DNA of 35,632 nt from Pseudomonas entomophila. GTDB lineage: Bacteria; Pseudomonadota; Gammaproteobacteria; Pseudomonadales; Pseudomonadaceae. How positions within the stretch are numbered: position 1 is the first letter of the stretch; every line of letters begins with the position of its first letter. Location of the stretch: NCBI RefSeq assembly GCF_013523165.1, contig NZ_JAAMQI010000031.1, forward strand, positions 1-35,632, read 5' to 3'. The notes under the pieces are model-generated. The model was not told the origin of the DNA, did no database searches, and worked only from the letters and a program-made list of their open reading frames with translations. Shown here one piece after another: positions 16,155 through 24,894 of this stretch. The translations under genes and the position numbers were made by a program.

Positions 16155-16490
16155 GCTTTGTGGGCCCTGCGGGCCCAATCGCGGCACAGGGGCCCACAGG
16201 TGACCGCGATAGCCTGCAACCCCGCAGTGGGGCTACGGGTGTAGGAGCGGCCCCAGTGCCGCGATGGGCCGCAAAGCGGCCCTGAAATCGGTTAGCAATG
16301 AAGCTCTGGATCCTGCCAGCTATCGCCGTGTTCTCTGCGCGAAAGCGCGCCGCCGGGGCGGCGAGCGAACTCCCACAGAAAAGTGTTCAGCTTCTGCTTC
16401 ATGCCAGGCTGTACCGGCCTGTGGCAACCTCTGCTTCTTGTCGGGCTGCATTGGCCCGAGTGGGAGCGGGCTTGCCCGCGATAAGGCCCA
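16155..16490 (+). repeat. Full-length composite repeat (~335 bp), copy 1
   Basis: Ordered modules are: gggccctgcgggcccaatcg; gaccgcgatagcctgcaacc; ggctacgggtgtaggagcgg; gccgcgatgggccgcaaagc; an AT-richer bridge with tgccagctatcgccgtgttc; actcccacag; gtgttcagcttctgcttcat; ggctgtaccggcc; ctctgcttcttgtcgggctg; and a terminal REP gagcgggcttgcccgcgata. The same order appears in reverse orientation at 34803-35157, and parts occur at 128-510. Frames open across it are not supported as genes. Confidence 0.8.
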
Positions 16491-16549
16491 GTCTTTCGCC
16501 GTGGCCTGATAAGCTCGTGCCACTTCTACGCACAGCACCGGGAAACATC

Positions 16550-18034
16550 ATGACAGTGGATCTGGCCAGCATCCTGCTTGGCATCGTGGCGGCATCGATA
16601 CCGGGTCTCGTCTGGGCGTTCCGAGTGCAGCGACAGGCGACCGTGCATCAGGCGGCCCTGTCGCTGGCCGAGGAGCGTTTGCTCAGCGCCCAGCTGGCCC
16701 AGGAAGGCCTGCAGGCGCAGCTGGACGCCTGTCGCGACGAGGTCAGCGACCTGAGCGAGGCCAACGCGCTCAAGCAGGCCAGCCTGGCCGCGCAGGAGCG
16801 GGAAGTGGAGCTGCTGCAGGTCGAGCGCGACAACGCCCGTGACGCGGCCCATGCCTGGAACCTGGAGCGCACTGCACGCGAAGCCGAGCTGCGGCGCCTG
16901 GAGTCGAGGGTCGCCGGGCTGGAGGCCGAGTTGCGCGAGCAGCAGGAAGGCCACACGCAACGCCTTGAAGACCTGCAGGACGCCCGTGACACCTTGCGTG
17001 CCCAGTTCGCCGACCTGGCGACGCGGATCTTCGACGAGCGCGAACAACGTTTCGCCCAGACCAGCCAGCAGCACCTGGGACAATTGCTCGATCCGCTCAA
17101 GGAGCGCATCCAGGCCTTCGAGAAGCGGGTCGAAGACAGTTACCAGCAGGAGGCCCGCGAGCGCTTCTCCCTGGCCAAGGAGCTCGAACGCCTGCAGCAG
17201 CTCAACCAGCGGCTGTCCGACGAGGCCACCAACCTGACCCAGGCCCTCAAGGGCCAGAAGACCCAGGGCAACTGGGGCGAGCTGATCCTCGAGCGGGTGC
17301 TGGAGCACGCCGGCCTGGAAAAGGGCCGCGAGTACCACACCCAGGTCAGCCTCAAGAGCGCCGACGGCGAGCGCTACCAGCCCGATGTGCTGATCATGCT
17401 GCCTGGCGACAAGCAGGTGGTGGTCGATGCCAAGGTCAGCCTGACCGCCTACCAGCAGTTCGTCAGCGACCCGGACGGCGAGCGGGCGCAGGCCGCGCTC
17501 AAGCAGCACGTGCAGTCGCTGCGCACGCACGTCAAAGGCCTGTCCGGCAAGGACTACAACCGCCTCGAAGGCCTGCACAGCCTGGACTTCGTGCTGCTCT
17601 TCGTGCCCATCGAAGCGGCCTTTTCCGCCGCCCTGCAGGCCGAGCCGAACCTGTTCCAGGAGGCGTTCGACCGGCAGATCGTGATCGTCAGCCCGACCAC
17701 CTTGCTGGCCACCCTGCGGGTCATCGACAGCTTGTGGAAACAGGAACGCCAGACCCAGAACGCCCGCGAGATCGCCGAGCGGGCCGGCTGGCTCTACGAC
17801 AAGTTCGTGCTGTTCATCCAGGACCTGGACGAGCTGGGCAATCGCCTGCAGCAGGTGGACAAGGCCTACGCCGCGGCGCGCAACAAGCTGTGCGAGGGCC
17901 GCGGCAACCTGGTCAGCCGTAGCGAACAGCTCAAGCTGCTCGGCGCACGGGCCAGCAAGAGCCTGCCCAGCGACTTGCTGGAGCGGGCGATGAGCGAGAC
18001 GGCCGTCACTGAACCAGGTTCAGATACCGATTGA
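16550..18034 (+). CDS. rmuC: DNA recombination protein RmuC
   Basis: The 494-residue product is a membrane-anchored coiled-coil protein with a nuclease-like core, thought to limit DNA inversions and other rearrangements at repeats. Residues about 4-22 form one membrane helix. A long coiled coil covers about 35-200. The RmuC domain (about 215-450) has GNWGELILERVLEHAGL and the PD-(D/E)xK-like PDVLIMLPGDKQVVVDAKVS. LEGLHSLDFVLLFVPIEAAF and VSPTTLLATLRVIDSLWKQE follow. ATG 16550 is chosen because the frame upstream runs only through repeat DNA. The RBS (GGGA) is modest. The 3' end overlaps the convergent sensor gene by 29 bp. It sits next to dense inverted repeats, a fitting but probably accidental neighbour. 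Confidence 0.93.
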   Translation: MTVDLASILLGIVAASIPGLVWAFRVQRQATVHQAALSLAEERLLSAQLAQEGLQAQLDACRDEVSDLSEANALKQASLAAQEREVELLQVERDNARDAAHAWNLERTAREAELRRLESRVAGLEAELREQQEGHTQRLEDLQDARDTLRAQFADLATRIFDEREQRFAQTSQQHLGQLLDPLKERIQAFEKRVEDSYQQEARERFSLAKELERLQQLNQRLSDEATNLTQALKGQKTQGNWGELILERVLEHAGLEKGREYHTQVSLKSADGERYQPDVLIMLPGDKQVVVDAKVSLTAYQQFVSDPDGERAQAALKQHVQSLRTHVKGLSGKDYNRLEGLHSLDFVLLFVPIEAAFSAALQAEPNLFQEAFDRQIVIVSPTTLLATLRVIDSLWKQERQTQNAREIAERAGWLYDKFVLFIQDLDELGNRLQQVDKAYAAARNKLCEGRGNLVSRSEQLKLLGARASKSLPSDLLERAMSETAVTEPGSDTD

Positions 18035-21000
18035 GCAGGGCACGCAACGCTGCAGGCTTGACCGGCTTGGGCAGGAAGTCCAGGCCGGCGGCGTGCACCT
18101 GGGCGACCATCTCGCTACGGTTGTCGGCGCTGATCACCACGCCTGGCACCGGCTCGCCCAGGCGTGTGCGCAGCCAGGCCATCAGGCCGATGCCGGTTTC
18201 GCCGGCATCCAGGTGATAGTCGACCAGCGCCAGGTGCGGCCGGTTGCCGTCGTTCAGCAAGGCCTCGCAGGCGGCGCGATCCGGTGCGGTCCAGACCTGG
18301 CAGCCCCAGCGCGTGAGCAGGCTGCTCATGCCGATCAGGATGCTGTCTTCGTTGTCCACGCACAGCACCCGCAGGCCGGCCAGGGGTTGCCCGGCCTGCT
18401 CTGGCGCTGCGACCGGAGCGGCGGCCGTGCGGCTGATGGGCACCTGCACGCGAAACACGCTGCCCTTGCCCGGCCAGGAGCGCACTTCGAGCCGGTGGTT
18501 CAAGACCCGGCACAGGCCATCGGCGATCGCCAGGCCCAGGCCCAGGCCCTTTTCGGCGCGCGTCTGATGGCTGTCCAGGCGCTTGAACTCCTGGAAGATC
18601 ACCTGCAGCTTGTCGTCGGCGATGCCCGGGCCCCGGTCCCAGACCTCGAGCCACAGGTGCTCGCCGCTGCGCCGTGCGCCCAGCAGGATCGGGCTCTTGC
18701 CGTAGCGCAGGGCGTTGGTCAGGAAGTTCTGCAGAATCCGGCGCAGCAGCTTGACGTCGCTGTACACCCGCAGACGGCTGCCCCGTAGTCGGAAATCCAG
18801 GCCCTTTTCAGCGGCCAGCGCCGCGAACTCGGCGCCCAGCATGTCGAACAGCTCGTGCAGCGCGAAGGGCTTGGCGTCCGGTGTGATGCGGCCGTTTTCC
18901 AGGCGCGAGATGTCCAGCAGGTCGCCGATCAGCTCTTCGGCCGAACGCAGCGAGCTGTCCATGTGCCCGACCAGTTGCCGGGCGTCGTCGGAAAGGTGCT
19001 CGTCCTGCTGGGACAGCGCGGCCGAGAACAGCCGCGCCGCGTTGAGCGGCTGCATCAGGTCATGGCTGACGGCGGCCAGGAAGCGCGTCTTGGACTGGCT
19101 GACCGCCTCGGCATGGCTCTTGGCATCGCTCAGTGCCTGGTTGAGCTGCGACAGCTCGTGGGTGCGCTCGGCGACCCGCTGCTCCAGACGCTCGTTGGCG
19201 TCCTTCAACGCCTGCTCGGCCTCCCGGAACGGCGTGATGTCGGTGAAGCTCATGACGAACCCACCGCCTGGCATCGGGTTGCCGATCAGCTCGATGACCC
19301 GACCGTTGGGGAACAGTCGCTCGGAGGTGTGCGCACGGCCCTGGCGCATCCAGTGCAGGCGCCGGGCGACATGGACCTGGGCCTCGCCAGGACCGCACAG
19401 GCCTCGCTCGGCGTTGTAGCGGATGATGTCGGCGATCGGCCGGCCCACGGCGATGAGCCCGTCCGGGTAGTTGAACAGTTCCAGGTAGCGCCGGTTCCAG
19501 GCCACCAGGTGCAGGTTCTGGTCGACCACGCTCAGGCCCTGGTTGATGTTCTCGATGGCGCCTTGCAGCAGGGCCCGGTTGAACTGCAGCACTTCGGAGG
19601 CTTCGTCGGCGATGCGCACCACGTCCTCGAGCTGCATGTCGCGGCCTTCGATGGCCGCCTTGACCACGGCACGCGTCGACGAGGTGCCGAGCACCCCGGC
19701 CAGCAGCCGCTCGGTGTGCTCGATCCATTCGCCATCGGCGTTCTGGTTGGGGTTGAAGCCCTTGCCCTGGCGGTAGGCGAAACGGATGAAGCTCTGCCGC
19801 GCACGTTCCTCGCCGACGAAGCGCGAGGCCAGGTTGAGCAGATCGTCGATCTGCACCGCCAGCAACGTCCGGCTGCCGGGCCGGGCGTTGGTCTGCTGGC
19901 CGATGAAGCGCCCGGCCTGCCAGTGCTCGGACACCCGCGTGCGCGACAGCACCGAGACCCAGGCGAACAGGGTGAAGTTGCCGGCCAGCGACAGCACCAC
20001 GCCCTGGGTCAGGGGCGAGATCGGCAGGTTCAGTGGGTTGCCGTGCAGCCAGGCCAGACCGGGGAACAGCGTGAGCGGCCAGCCCAGGCTGTGGGCGGCG
20101 ATCGGCAGCACCAGCGTGTAGAACCAGAGGAAGGTACCGGCGGCCAGGCCCGCGAACACGCCGCGGCGGTTGGCCTGCTTCCAGTACAGCGCGCCGATCA
20201 TCGCCGGGGCGAGCTGGGTCACCGCCGCGAAGGCGATCTGGCCGATGGTCGCCAGGCTCGCGGTGGAGCCGAGCAGGCGGTAGCTGACATAGGCCAGCAG
20301 CAGGATCACCACGATGGTGACGCGCCGCACCGACAGCATCCAGTGACGGAAGGCCTCGAACGGGCGTTCGGCATTGTTGCGCCGCAGCAGCCAGGGCAGC
20401 AGCATGTCGTTGGACACCATGGTCGACAGCGCCACCGCCTCGACGATCACCATGCCGGTGGCCGCCGACGCGCCCCCGATGAACGCCAGCAGCGCCAGGC
20501 TCGGGTGCGCCTGCGCCAGGGGCAGGCTGATGACGAAAGAGTCCGGGAGCAGGCTGCCGGGCAGCAGCATCTGCCCGGCCAGCGCGATCGGCACCACGAA
20601 CAGCCCGGCCAGCGCCAGGTACAGCGGGAACACCCAGCGCGCCAGGCGCACGTCCTGCGGCTCGATGTTCTCCACCACGGTGACGTGGAACTGCCGCGGC
20701 AGGCAGATGATCGCCATCATCGCCACCCCGGTCTGCACGATCATCGAAGGCCAGTTGACGGTTTCCTGCCAGTACCCTTGCAGCTGGACGGACTGCCGCG
20801 CCTGGCTCAGCAGGTCGTCGAAGCCATCGTAGAGGTTGAATACCACGAACACGCCCACCGCCAGAAAGGCCAGCAGCTTGACCAGGGACTCGAACGCGAT
20901 CGCCAGCACCATGCCGCGGTGGTGTTCGGTGACGTCGAGGCTGCGCGTGCCGAACACGATGGCGAACAGGGCCAGCACCAGCGAGACCACCAGGGCGGTG

Positions 21001-21479
21001 TCCTGGACGCGGGTGCCGGTGGCGTCGGCACTGGCGCCGATCAGCAGGTTCACGCCCAGCACGATCCCCTTGAGCTGCAGCGCGATGTAGGGCAGCACCC
21101 CGACCAGGCAGATCAGCGCCACCACCACCGCCAGTGCTTGCGACTTGCCATAGCGGGCGGCGATGAAGTCGGCGATGGAGGTGATGTTCTCCTGCTTGCT
21201 GATCAGCACCATCTTCTGCACCACCCACGGCGCGAGCATCAGCAGCAGGATCGGCCCCAGGTAGATCGGCAAGAATGCCCACAACTGCTCGGCGGCCTGC
21301 CCGACCGCGCCGAAGAACGTCCAACTGGTGCAGTACACCGCCAGCGACAGGCTGTAGACCCACGCACGCAGGCGCGGCGGCAGCGGCGTGCTGCGGCGGT
21401 CGCCATAGAAGGCGATGGCGAACATGACGGCCATGTAGGCCAGGGCGACCAGAGCGATCAGCCCGCTGGACAACGACAT
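18006..21479 (-). CDS. mxtR: SSS-domain hybrid histidine kinase, MxtR/CrbS type
   Basis: The 1157-residue sensor joins a sodium/solute symporter-like module to a hybrid kinase. The first about 500 residues hold 12-13 membrane helices of the SSS family. A linker and PAS domain (about 630-745, GLSVVDQNLHLVAWNRRYLE) follow, then a coiled coil (about 745-797). HisKA has His806 in AVSHDLMQPLNAARLF. HATPase has LQNFLTNALRYG (916-927), DRGPGIAD (948-955) and GLGLGLAI (978-985). The REC domain is about 1037-1157 with phospho-acceptor Asp1087 in LVDYHLD and Lys1138. This architecture is that of MxtR/CrbS, which with ErdR/CrbR controls acetate use. The symbol is by architecture and recalled neighbourhood. 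ATG 21479 begins MSLSSGLIALVALAYMA. The partner regulator is not in the window. Confidence 0.88.
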   Translation of the reverse strand: MSLSSGLIALVALAYMAVMFAIAFYGDRRSTPLPPRLRAWVYSLSLAVYCTSWTFFGAVGQAAEQLWAFLPIYLGPILLLMLAPWVVQKMVLISKQENITSIADFIAARYGKSQALAVVVALICLVGVLPYIALQLKGIVLGVNLLIGASADATGTRVQDTALVVSLVLALFAIVFGTRSLDVTEHHRGMVLAIAFESLVKLLAFLAVGVFVVFNLYDGFDDLLSQARQSVQLQGYWQETVNWPSMIVQTGVAMMAIICLPRQFHVTVVENIEPQDVRLARWVFPLYLALAGLFVVPIALAGQMLLPGSLLPDSFVISLPLAQAHPSLALLAFIGGASAATGMVIVEAVALSTMVSNDMLLPWLLRRNNAERPFEAFRHWMLSVRRVTIVVILLLAYVSYRLLGSTASLATIGQIAFAAVTQLAPAMIGALYWKQANRRGVFAGLAAGTFLWFYTLVLPIAAHSLGWPLTLFPGLAWLHGNPLNLPISPLTQGVVLSLAGNFTLFAWVSVLSRTRVSEHWQAGRFIGQQTNARPGSRTLLAVQIDDLLNLASRFVGEERARQSFIRFAYRQGKGFNPNQNADGEWIEHTERLLAGVLGTSSTRAVVKAAIEGRDMQLEDVVRIADEASEVLQFNRALLQGAIENINQGLSVVDQNLHLVAWNRRYLELFNYPDGLIAVGRPIADIIRYNAERGLCGPGEAQVHVARRLHWMRQGRAHTSERLFPNGRVIELIGNPMPGGGFVMSFTDITPFREAEQALKDANERLEQRVAERTHELSQLNQALSDAKSHAEAVSQSKTRFLAAVSHDLMQPLNAARLFSAALSQQDEHLSDDARQLVGHMDSSLRSAEELIGDLLDISRLENGRITPDAKPFALHELFDMLGAEFAALAAEKGLDFRLRGSRLRVYSDVKLLRRILQNFLTNALRYGKSPILLGARRSGEHLWLEVWDRGPGIADDKLQVIFQEFKRLDSHQTRAEKGLGLGLAIADGLCRVLNHRLEVRSWPGKGSVFRVQVPISRTAAAPVAAPEQAGQPLAGLRVLCVDNEDSILIGMSSLLTRWGCQVWTAPDRAACEALLNDGNRPHLALVDYHLDAGETGIGLMAWLRTRLGEPVPGVVISADNRSEMVAQVHAAGLDFLPKPVKPAALRALLNRYLNLVQ

Positions 21480-21724
21480 GAAGACTCCGCGACAAGAAGA
21501 AGGCGCATTCCCGGCCGGCCAGTCTGGCATGCCGCCTCGCGTTCGTCAGCGCCGACCAAGGTCGCAGCCATGGGCCGCAGGCGGCAAGTGGTCGGTGGCG
21601 CGGTGAGCAGGTCTCGACCCGAGGTCGAGGCGCCGCCGACGCGCTGGCGTGACGCTCGCACCTTGCCGCTCCCCCTCAACCCTTGTAGTTTGCGCCATGA
21701 CAAGGCCATCCAGGTACAAGGACG

Positions 21725-23599
21725 ATGAGTCACCCCTCGCAATTCGCGCTGCTCGGCAAACGGCGGTTTTTGCCGTTCTTCGTCACCCAGTCGCTCGGCG
21801 CCTTCAACGACAACCTGTTCAAGCAGTCGCTGATCCTGGCGATCCTCTACAAGCTCAGCCTGGAAGGTGACCGCTCGATCTGGGTCAACCTCTGTGCGCT
21901 GCTGTTCATCCTGCCGTTCTTCCTGTTCTCGGCCCTGGCCGGGCAATTCGGCGAGAAGTTCGCCAAGGACCGCCTGATCCGGGTGATCAAGCTGGCGGAG
22001 ATCGCCATCATGGCCATCGGCGGTACCGGCTTCGTCACCGGGCACCTGACCCTGATGCTGGTGGCGCTGTTCGCCATGGGCACCCACTCGGCGCTGTTCG
22101 GCCCGGTGAAGTATTCGATCCTGCCCCAGGCGCTGCGCGAGCAGGAGCTGGTGGGCGGGAACGGCCTGGTGGAAATGGGCACCTTCCTGGCGATCCTGGC
22201 CGGGACCATCGGGGCTGGGGTGATGATGTCGTCCGCGTCCTATGCCACGGTGGTCGCCGGCGGGGTGGTGGGCACGGCGGTGCTGGGCTACCTGGCCAGC
22301 CAATGGATCCCGACGGCGCCCGCCGCCGAGCCGGGGATGAGGCTCAACTGGAACATCGTCAGCCAGTCCTGGGCCACCCTGCGCCTGGGGCTTGGCCAGA
22401 CGCCGGCGGTGTCACGTTCGATCGTCGGCAACTCCTGGTTCTGGTTCGTCGGCGCCATCTACCTGACGCAGATCCCGGCCTACGCCAAGGACTGGCTGCA
22501 CGGCGACGAGACCGTGGTCACCCTGGTGCTGACGCTGTTCTCCATCGGCATCGCGCTCGGTTCGCTGCTGTGCGAGCGGCTCAGCGGGCGCAAGGTCGAG
22601 ATCGGCCTGGTGCCGTTCGGCTCGTTCGGGCTGACCCTGTTCGGCCTGCTCTGGTGGTGGCATTCGGGCGATGTGCCCCGCGCCGACGCGCCCTATGACT
22701 GGCTCGCGCTGCTGTCGCTCGGCCAGGCCTGGTGGATCCTGCTGTCGATCGTCGGCCTGGGCGTGTTCGGCGGTTTCTACATCGTGCCGCTGTATGCCTT
22801 GATCCAGGCGCGCACGCCCGAGCGGCAGCGTGCCCGGGTGATTGCCGCCAACAACATCCTCAATGCCTTGTTCATGGTGGTCTCGGCGCTCGTCACCATC
22901 GCGCTGCTGAGCGTGGCCGAGCTGAGCATCCCGCAGCTGTTCCTGGTGGTCTCGCTGCTCAACATCGGCGTCAACGCGTACATCTTCAGCATCGTGCCCG
23001 AGTTCACCATGCGCTTCCTGATCTGGCTGCTCGGCCATGCGATGTACCGGGTCGAGCACCGCGATCTGCAGCGGATCCCGGACGAAGGGGCGGCGCTGCT
23101 GGTCTGCAACCACGTGTCCTACGTCGACGCACTGCTCATGGCCGGCGCCGTGCGCCGTCCGATCCGTTTCGTCATGTACTACAAGATCTATCGCCTGCCG
23201 GTGCTGCACTTCATCTTCCGCACCGCAGGGGCCATCCCGATCGCCGGTCGCGGCGAGGATGAGGCCATCTACGAGCGGGCCTTCGCGCGTGTCGCCCAGT
23301 ACCTGGCGGAGGGTGAGCTGGTGTGCATCTTCCCCGAGGGCAAGTTGAGCACCGATGGCGAGATCGATGCGTTCAAGGGCGGTGTCAACCGGATCCTGGC
23401 CGAAACGCCCGTGCCGGTGATCCCGCTGGCCTTGCAGGGGCTGTGGGGCAGCTTCTTCAGCCGCGACCCGAACAAGGGCCTGTTCAAGCGGTTCTGGTCG
23501 CGGGTGACCCTGGTGGCCGGTGATGCAGTGCCGGCGGACGCGGCAAAGCCCGGCGTGTTGCGGGAAAAGGTCGCCGTCTTGCGCGGCGACCTTCGTTGA
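21725..23599 (+). CDS. MFS transporter - PlsC acyltransferase fusion (LplT/Aas-like)
   Basis: The 624-residue protein joins a 12-helix MFS module (about 1-420) to a lysophospholipid acyltransferase domain (about 435-624). The MFS part has the LplT-like start FVTQSLGAFNDNLFKQSLIL. The acyltransferase has the HX4D motif NHVSYVDA (His463, Asp468), the FPEGKLSTDG block (536-545) and PVIPLALQG. It probably flips lysophospholipid inward and re-acylates it. Unlike E. coli LplT + Aas, the acyl-ACP synthetase domain is missing, so acyl donor use must differ (inference). AAGGACG lies just before ATG 21725. It is divergent from the sensor gene, 245 bp apart, with no recognised element between them. Confidence 0.9.
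   Translation: MSHPSQFALLGKRRFLPFFVTQSLGAFNDNLFKQSLILAILYKLSLEGDRSIWVNLCALLFILPFFLFSALAGQFGEKFAKDRLIRVIKLAEIAIMAIGGTGFVTGHLTLMLVALFAMGTHSALFGPVKYSILPQALREQELVGGNGLVEMGTFLAILAGTIGAGVMMSSASYATVVAGGVVGTAVLGYLASQWIPTAPAAEPGMRLNWNIVSQSWATLRLGLGQTPAVSRSIVGNSWFWFVGAIYLTQIPAYAKDWLHGDETVVTLVLTLFSIGIALGSLLCERLSGRKVEIGLVPFGSFGLTLFGLLWWWHSGDVPRADAPYDWLALLSLGQAWWILLSIVGLGVFGGFYIVPLYALIQARTPERQRARVIAANNILNALFMVVSALVTIALLSVAELSIPQLFLVVSLLNIGVNAYIFSIVPEFTMRFLIWLLGHAMYRVEHRDLQRIPDEGAALLVCNHVSYVDALLMAGAVRRPIRFVMYYKIYRLPVLHFIFRTAGAIPIAGRGEDEAIYERAFARVAQYLAEGELVCIFPEGKLSTDGEIDAFKGGVNRILAETPVPVIPLALQGLWGSFFSRDPNKGLFKRFWSRVTLVAGDAVPADAAKPGVLREKVAVLRGDLR
23567..23593 (+). terminator. Hairpin overlapping the end of the MFS-PlsC gene
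   Basis: A perfect 10-bp stem aaggtcgccg/cggcgacctt (23567-23576 and 23584-23593) encloses a 7-nt loop. The stem lies in the last codons and is followed by cgttgagg, so there is no U-run. The convergent neighbour gdx ends at 23615. A terminator is likely but unproven. Confidence 0.5.
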
Positions 23600-23614
23600 G
23601 GCGGGCGGGGGAGG

Positions 23615-23932
23615 TCAGCTGGCGCTGACCTTCAGGCCGACCAGGCCGGCGACGATCAGCGCGACGCTGAGCAGCCGCACCAGGGCCATGGACTCACCGA
23701 ACAGCAGGATCCCGGCGATGACCGTGCCCACCGCGCCGACGCCGGTCCAGATCGCATAGGCCGTGCCCAGCGGCAGCTCCTTCACCGCCAGGCCCAGCAA
23801 CCCCAGGCTCACGGCCATGGCGGCGATGGTCAGCACGGTGGGCAGGGGGCGGGTGAACCCTTCGGTGTACTTGAGCCCGACGGCCCAGCCCACTTCGAAC
23901 AGGCCGGCGAAAAACAGAATGATCCAGGACAT
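23615..23932 (-). CDS. gdx: Guanidinium exporter, SMR family (Gdx/SugE)
   Basis: The 105-residue, four-helix small multidrug resistance protein has the essential Glu13 in LFEVGWAVGLKYTEGF. The Gdx-subtype motif YAIWTGVGAVGTV is in helix 3, with LLSVALIVAGLVGLK in helix 4. Gdx proteins exchange guanidinium for protons as antiparallel dimers. ATG 23932 is preceded by GGAGG. It is preferred over an upstream in-frame start because the standard N-terminus is MSWIILFFAG. A guanidine-II riboswitch immediately upstream gives strong support that guanidinium is the substrate. sugE is the older symbol. Confidence 0.95.
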   Translation of the reverse strand: MSWIILFFAGLFEVGWAVGLKYTEGFTRPLPTVLTIAAMAVSLGLLGLAVKELPLGTAYAIWTGVGAVGTVIAGILLFGESMALVRLLSVALIVAGLVGLKVSAS

Positions 23933-23959
23933 GGGGCACCTCCATTCAGACACACGAAT

Positions 23960-24008
23960 GGGGCCGTCCCCGAAATGTTCACGCCAGGCGTCGTAAGGCC
24001 GTCCTTAC
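23960..24008 (-). ncRNA. Guanidine-II (mini-ykkC) riboswitch upstream of gdx
   Basis: Read on the minus strand there are two short hairpins, each with the tetraloop ACGG (consensus ACGR). The first is GTAAGG-ACGG-CCTTAC at 23993-24008. The second is GGGG-ACGG-CCCC at 23960-23971. Two ACGR hairpins a few nt to tens of nt apart, ahead of an SMR gene, define this class. The linker here is 21 nt. The SD GGAGG (about 16 nt after P2) lies close enough to be freed when guanidinium stabilises the hairpins. Confidence 0.9.
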
Positions 24009-24088
24009 CGTGCCTGCATGCTGCCCAAGGCGGATGCATCTGACAAGTGGGGTGCGGAGGCCGTGACCGGTTTTGGTGAGATGGCGGC

Positions 24089-24725
24089 GGGAGGCAGGTT
24101 CGCCTGACGAAGAGGGTGCGCTGATTTATGGGCCTTGCAGGCCCAATCGCGGCACAGGGGCCGCTCCTACACCCGTAGCCACACCGCGGGGTTGCAAGGC
24201 TATCGCGGTCACCTGTGGGAGGCAGGTTCGCCTGACGGAGAGGGTGCGCTGATTTTATGGGCCTTGCAGGCCCAATCGCGGCACAGGGGCCGCTCCGCGC
24301 GTAGCCACACCGCGGGGTTGCAAGGCTATCGCGGTCACCTGTGGGAGGCAGGTTCGCCTGACGGAGAGGGTGCGCTGATTTTATGGGCCTTGCAGGCCCA
24401 ATCGCGGCATAGGGGCCGCTCGCCCGTAGCCACACCGCGAGGTTGCAAGGCTATCGCGGTCACCTGTGGGAGGCAGGTTCGCCTGACGGAGAGGGTGCGT
24501 TGATTGTATGGGCCTTGCAGGCCCAATCGCGGCACAGGGACCGCTCCTACACCCGTAGCCACACCGCGAGGTTGCAAAGCTATCGCGGTCACCTGTGGGA
24601 GGCAGGTTCGCCTGACGAAGAGGGTGCGCTGATTGTATGGGCCTTGCAGGCCCAATCGCGGCACAGGGGCCGCTCCTACGCCCGTAGCCACACCGCGGGG
24701 TTGCAAGGCTATCGCGGTCACCTGT
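24089..24725. repeat. Five tandem copies of a ~127-bp composite REP unit
   Basis: Units start at about 24089, 24217, 24343, 24468 and 24597 (periods 125-129 bp). Each holds gggaggcaggttcgcctgac, gagggtgcgctgatt and a hairpin gggcct-tgc-aggccc. Then follow aatcgcggcacaggggccgc, ccgtagccacaccgcg and a long dyad accgcg/cgcggt around ggttgcaaggctat. Copies differ at only a few positions (for example a 5-nt loss near cgctccgcgcgtagcc). This is the largest block of such DNA in the window, with no gene. It looks like recent tandem growth. Confidence 0.92.
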
Positions 24726-24871
24726 GGGAGCGGCCCCAATGCCGCGATTGGGCCCGCAGGGCCCACAGGATCAGCCCCCGCGCCAGCCCAGAAAAGCCCG
24801 CCCCTACGAAACTGCTGGCCCGCGATCACGCCAATGCCACCGACCTGTGGGAGCGGGCTTGCCCGCGATGG
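24726..24871. repeat. Trailing repeat modules and one REP after the tandem array
   Basis: The array ends in gagcggccccaatgccgcg, then the inverted hairpin gggcccgcagggccc at about 24751-24766. After a 75-bp GC-rich filler comes a standard REP, tgtgggagcgggcttgcccg, then cgatgg (24846-24871). This is the usual border of the array and has no coding signal. Confidence 0.7.
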
Positions 24872-24894
24872 CGTCCATGCCGACACAGCAAGCC

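Noticed and set aside
18855..21728. Long + strand reading frame (957 codons) opposite the sensor kinase
   Set aside because: It is low-complexity (rich in Arg, Gln, His, Asp), has no motif, and mirrors the kinase gene, as is typical for high-GC shadow frames.
24089..24725. CRISPR array
   Set aside because: Units are 125-129 bp and near identical over their whole length, with no unique spacers and no cas genes nearby. It is a tandem REP-type repeat.
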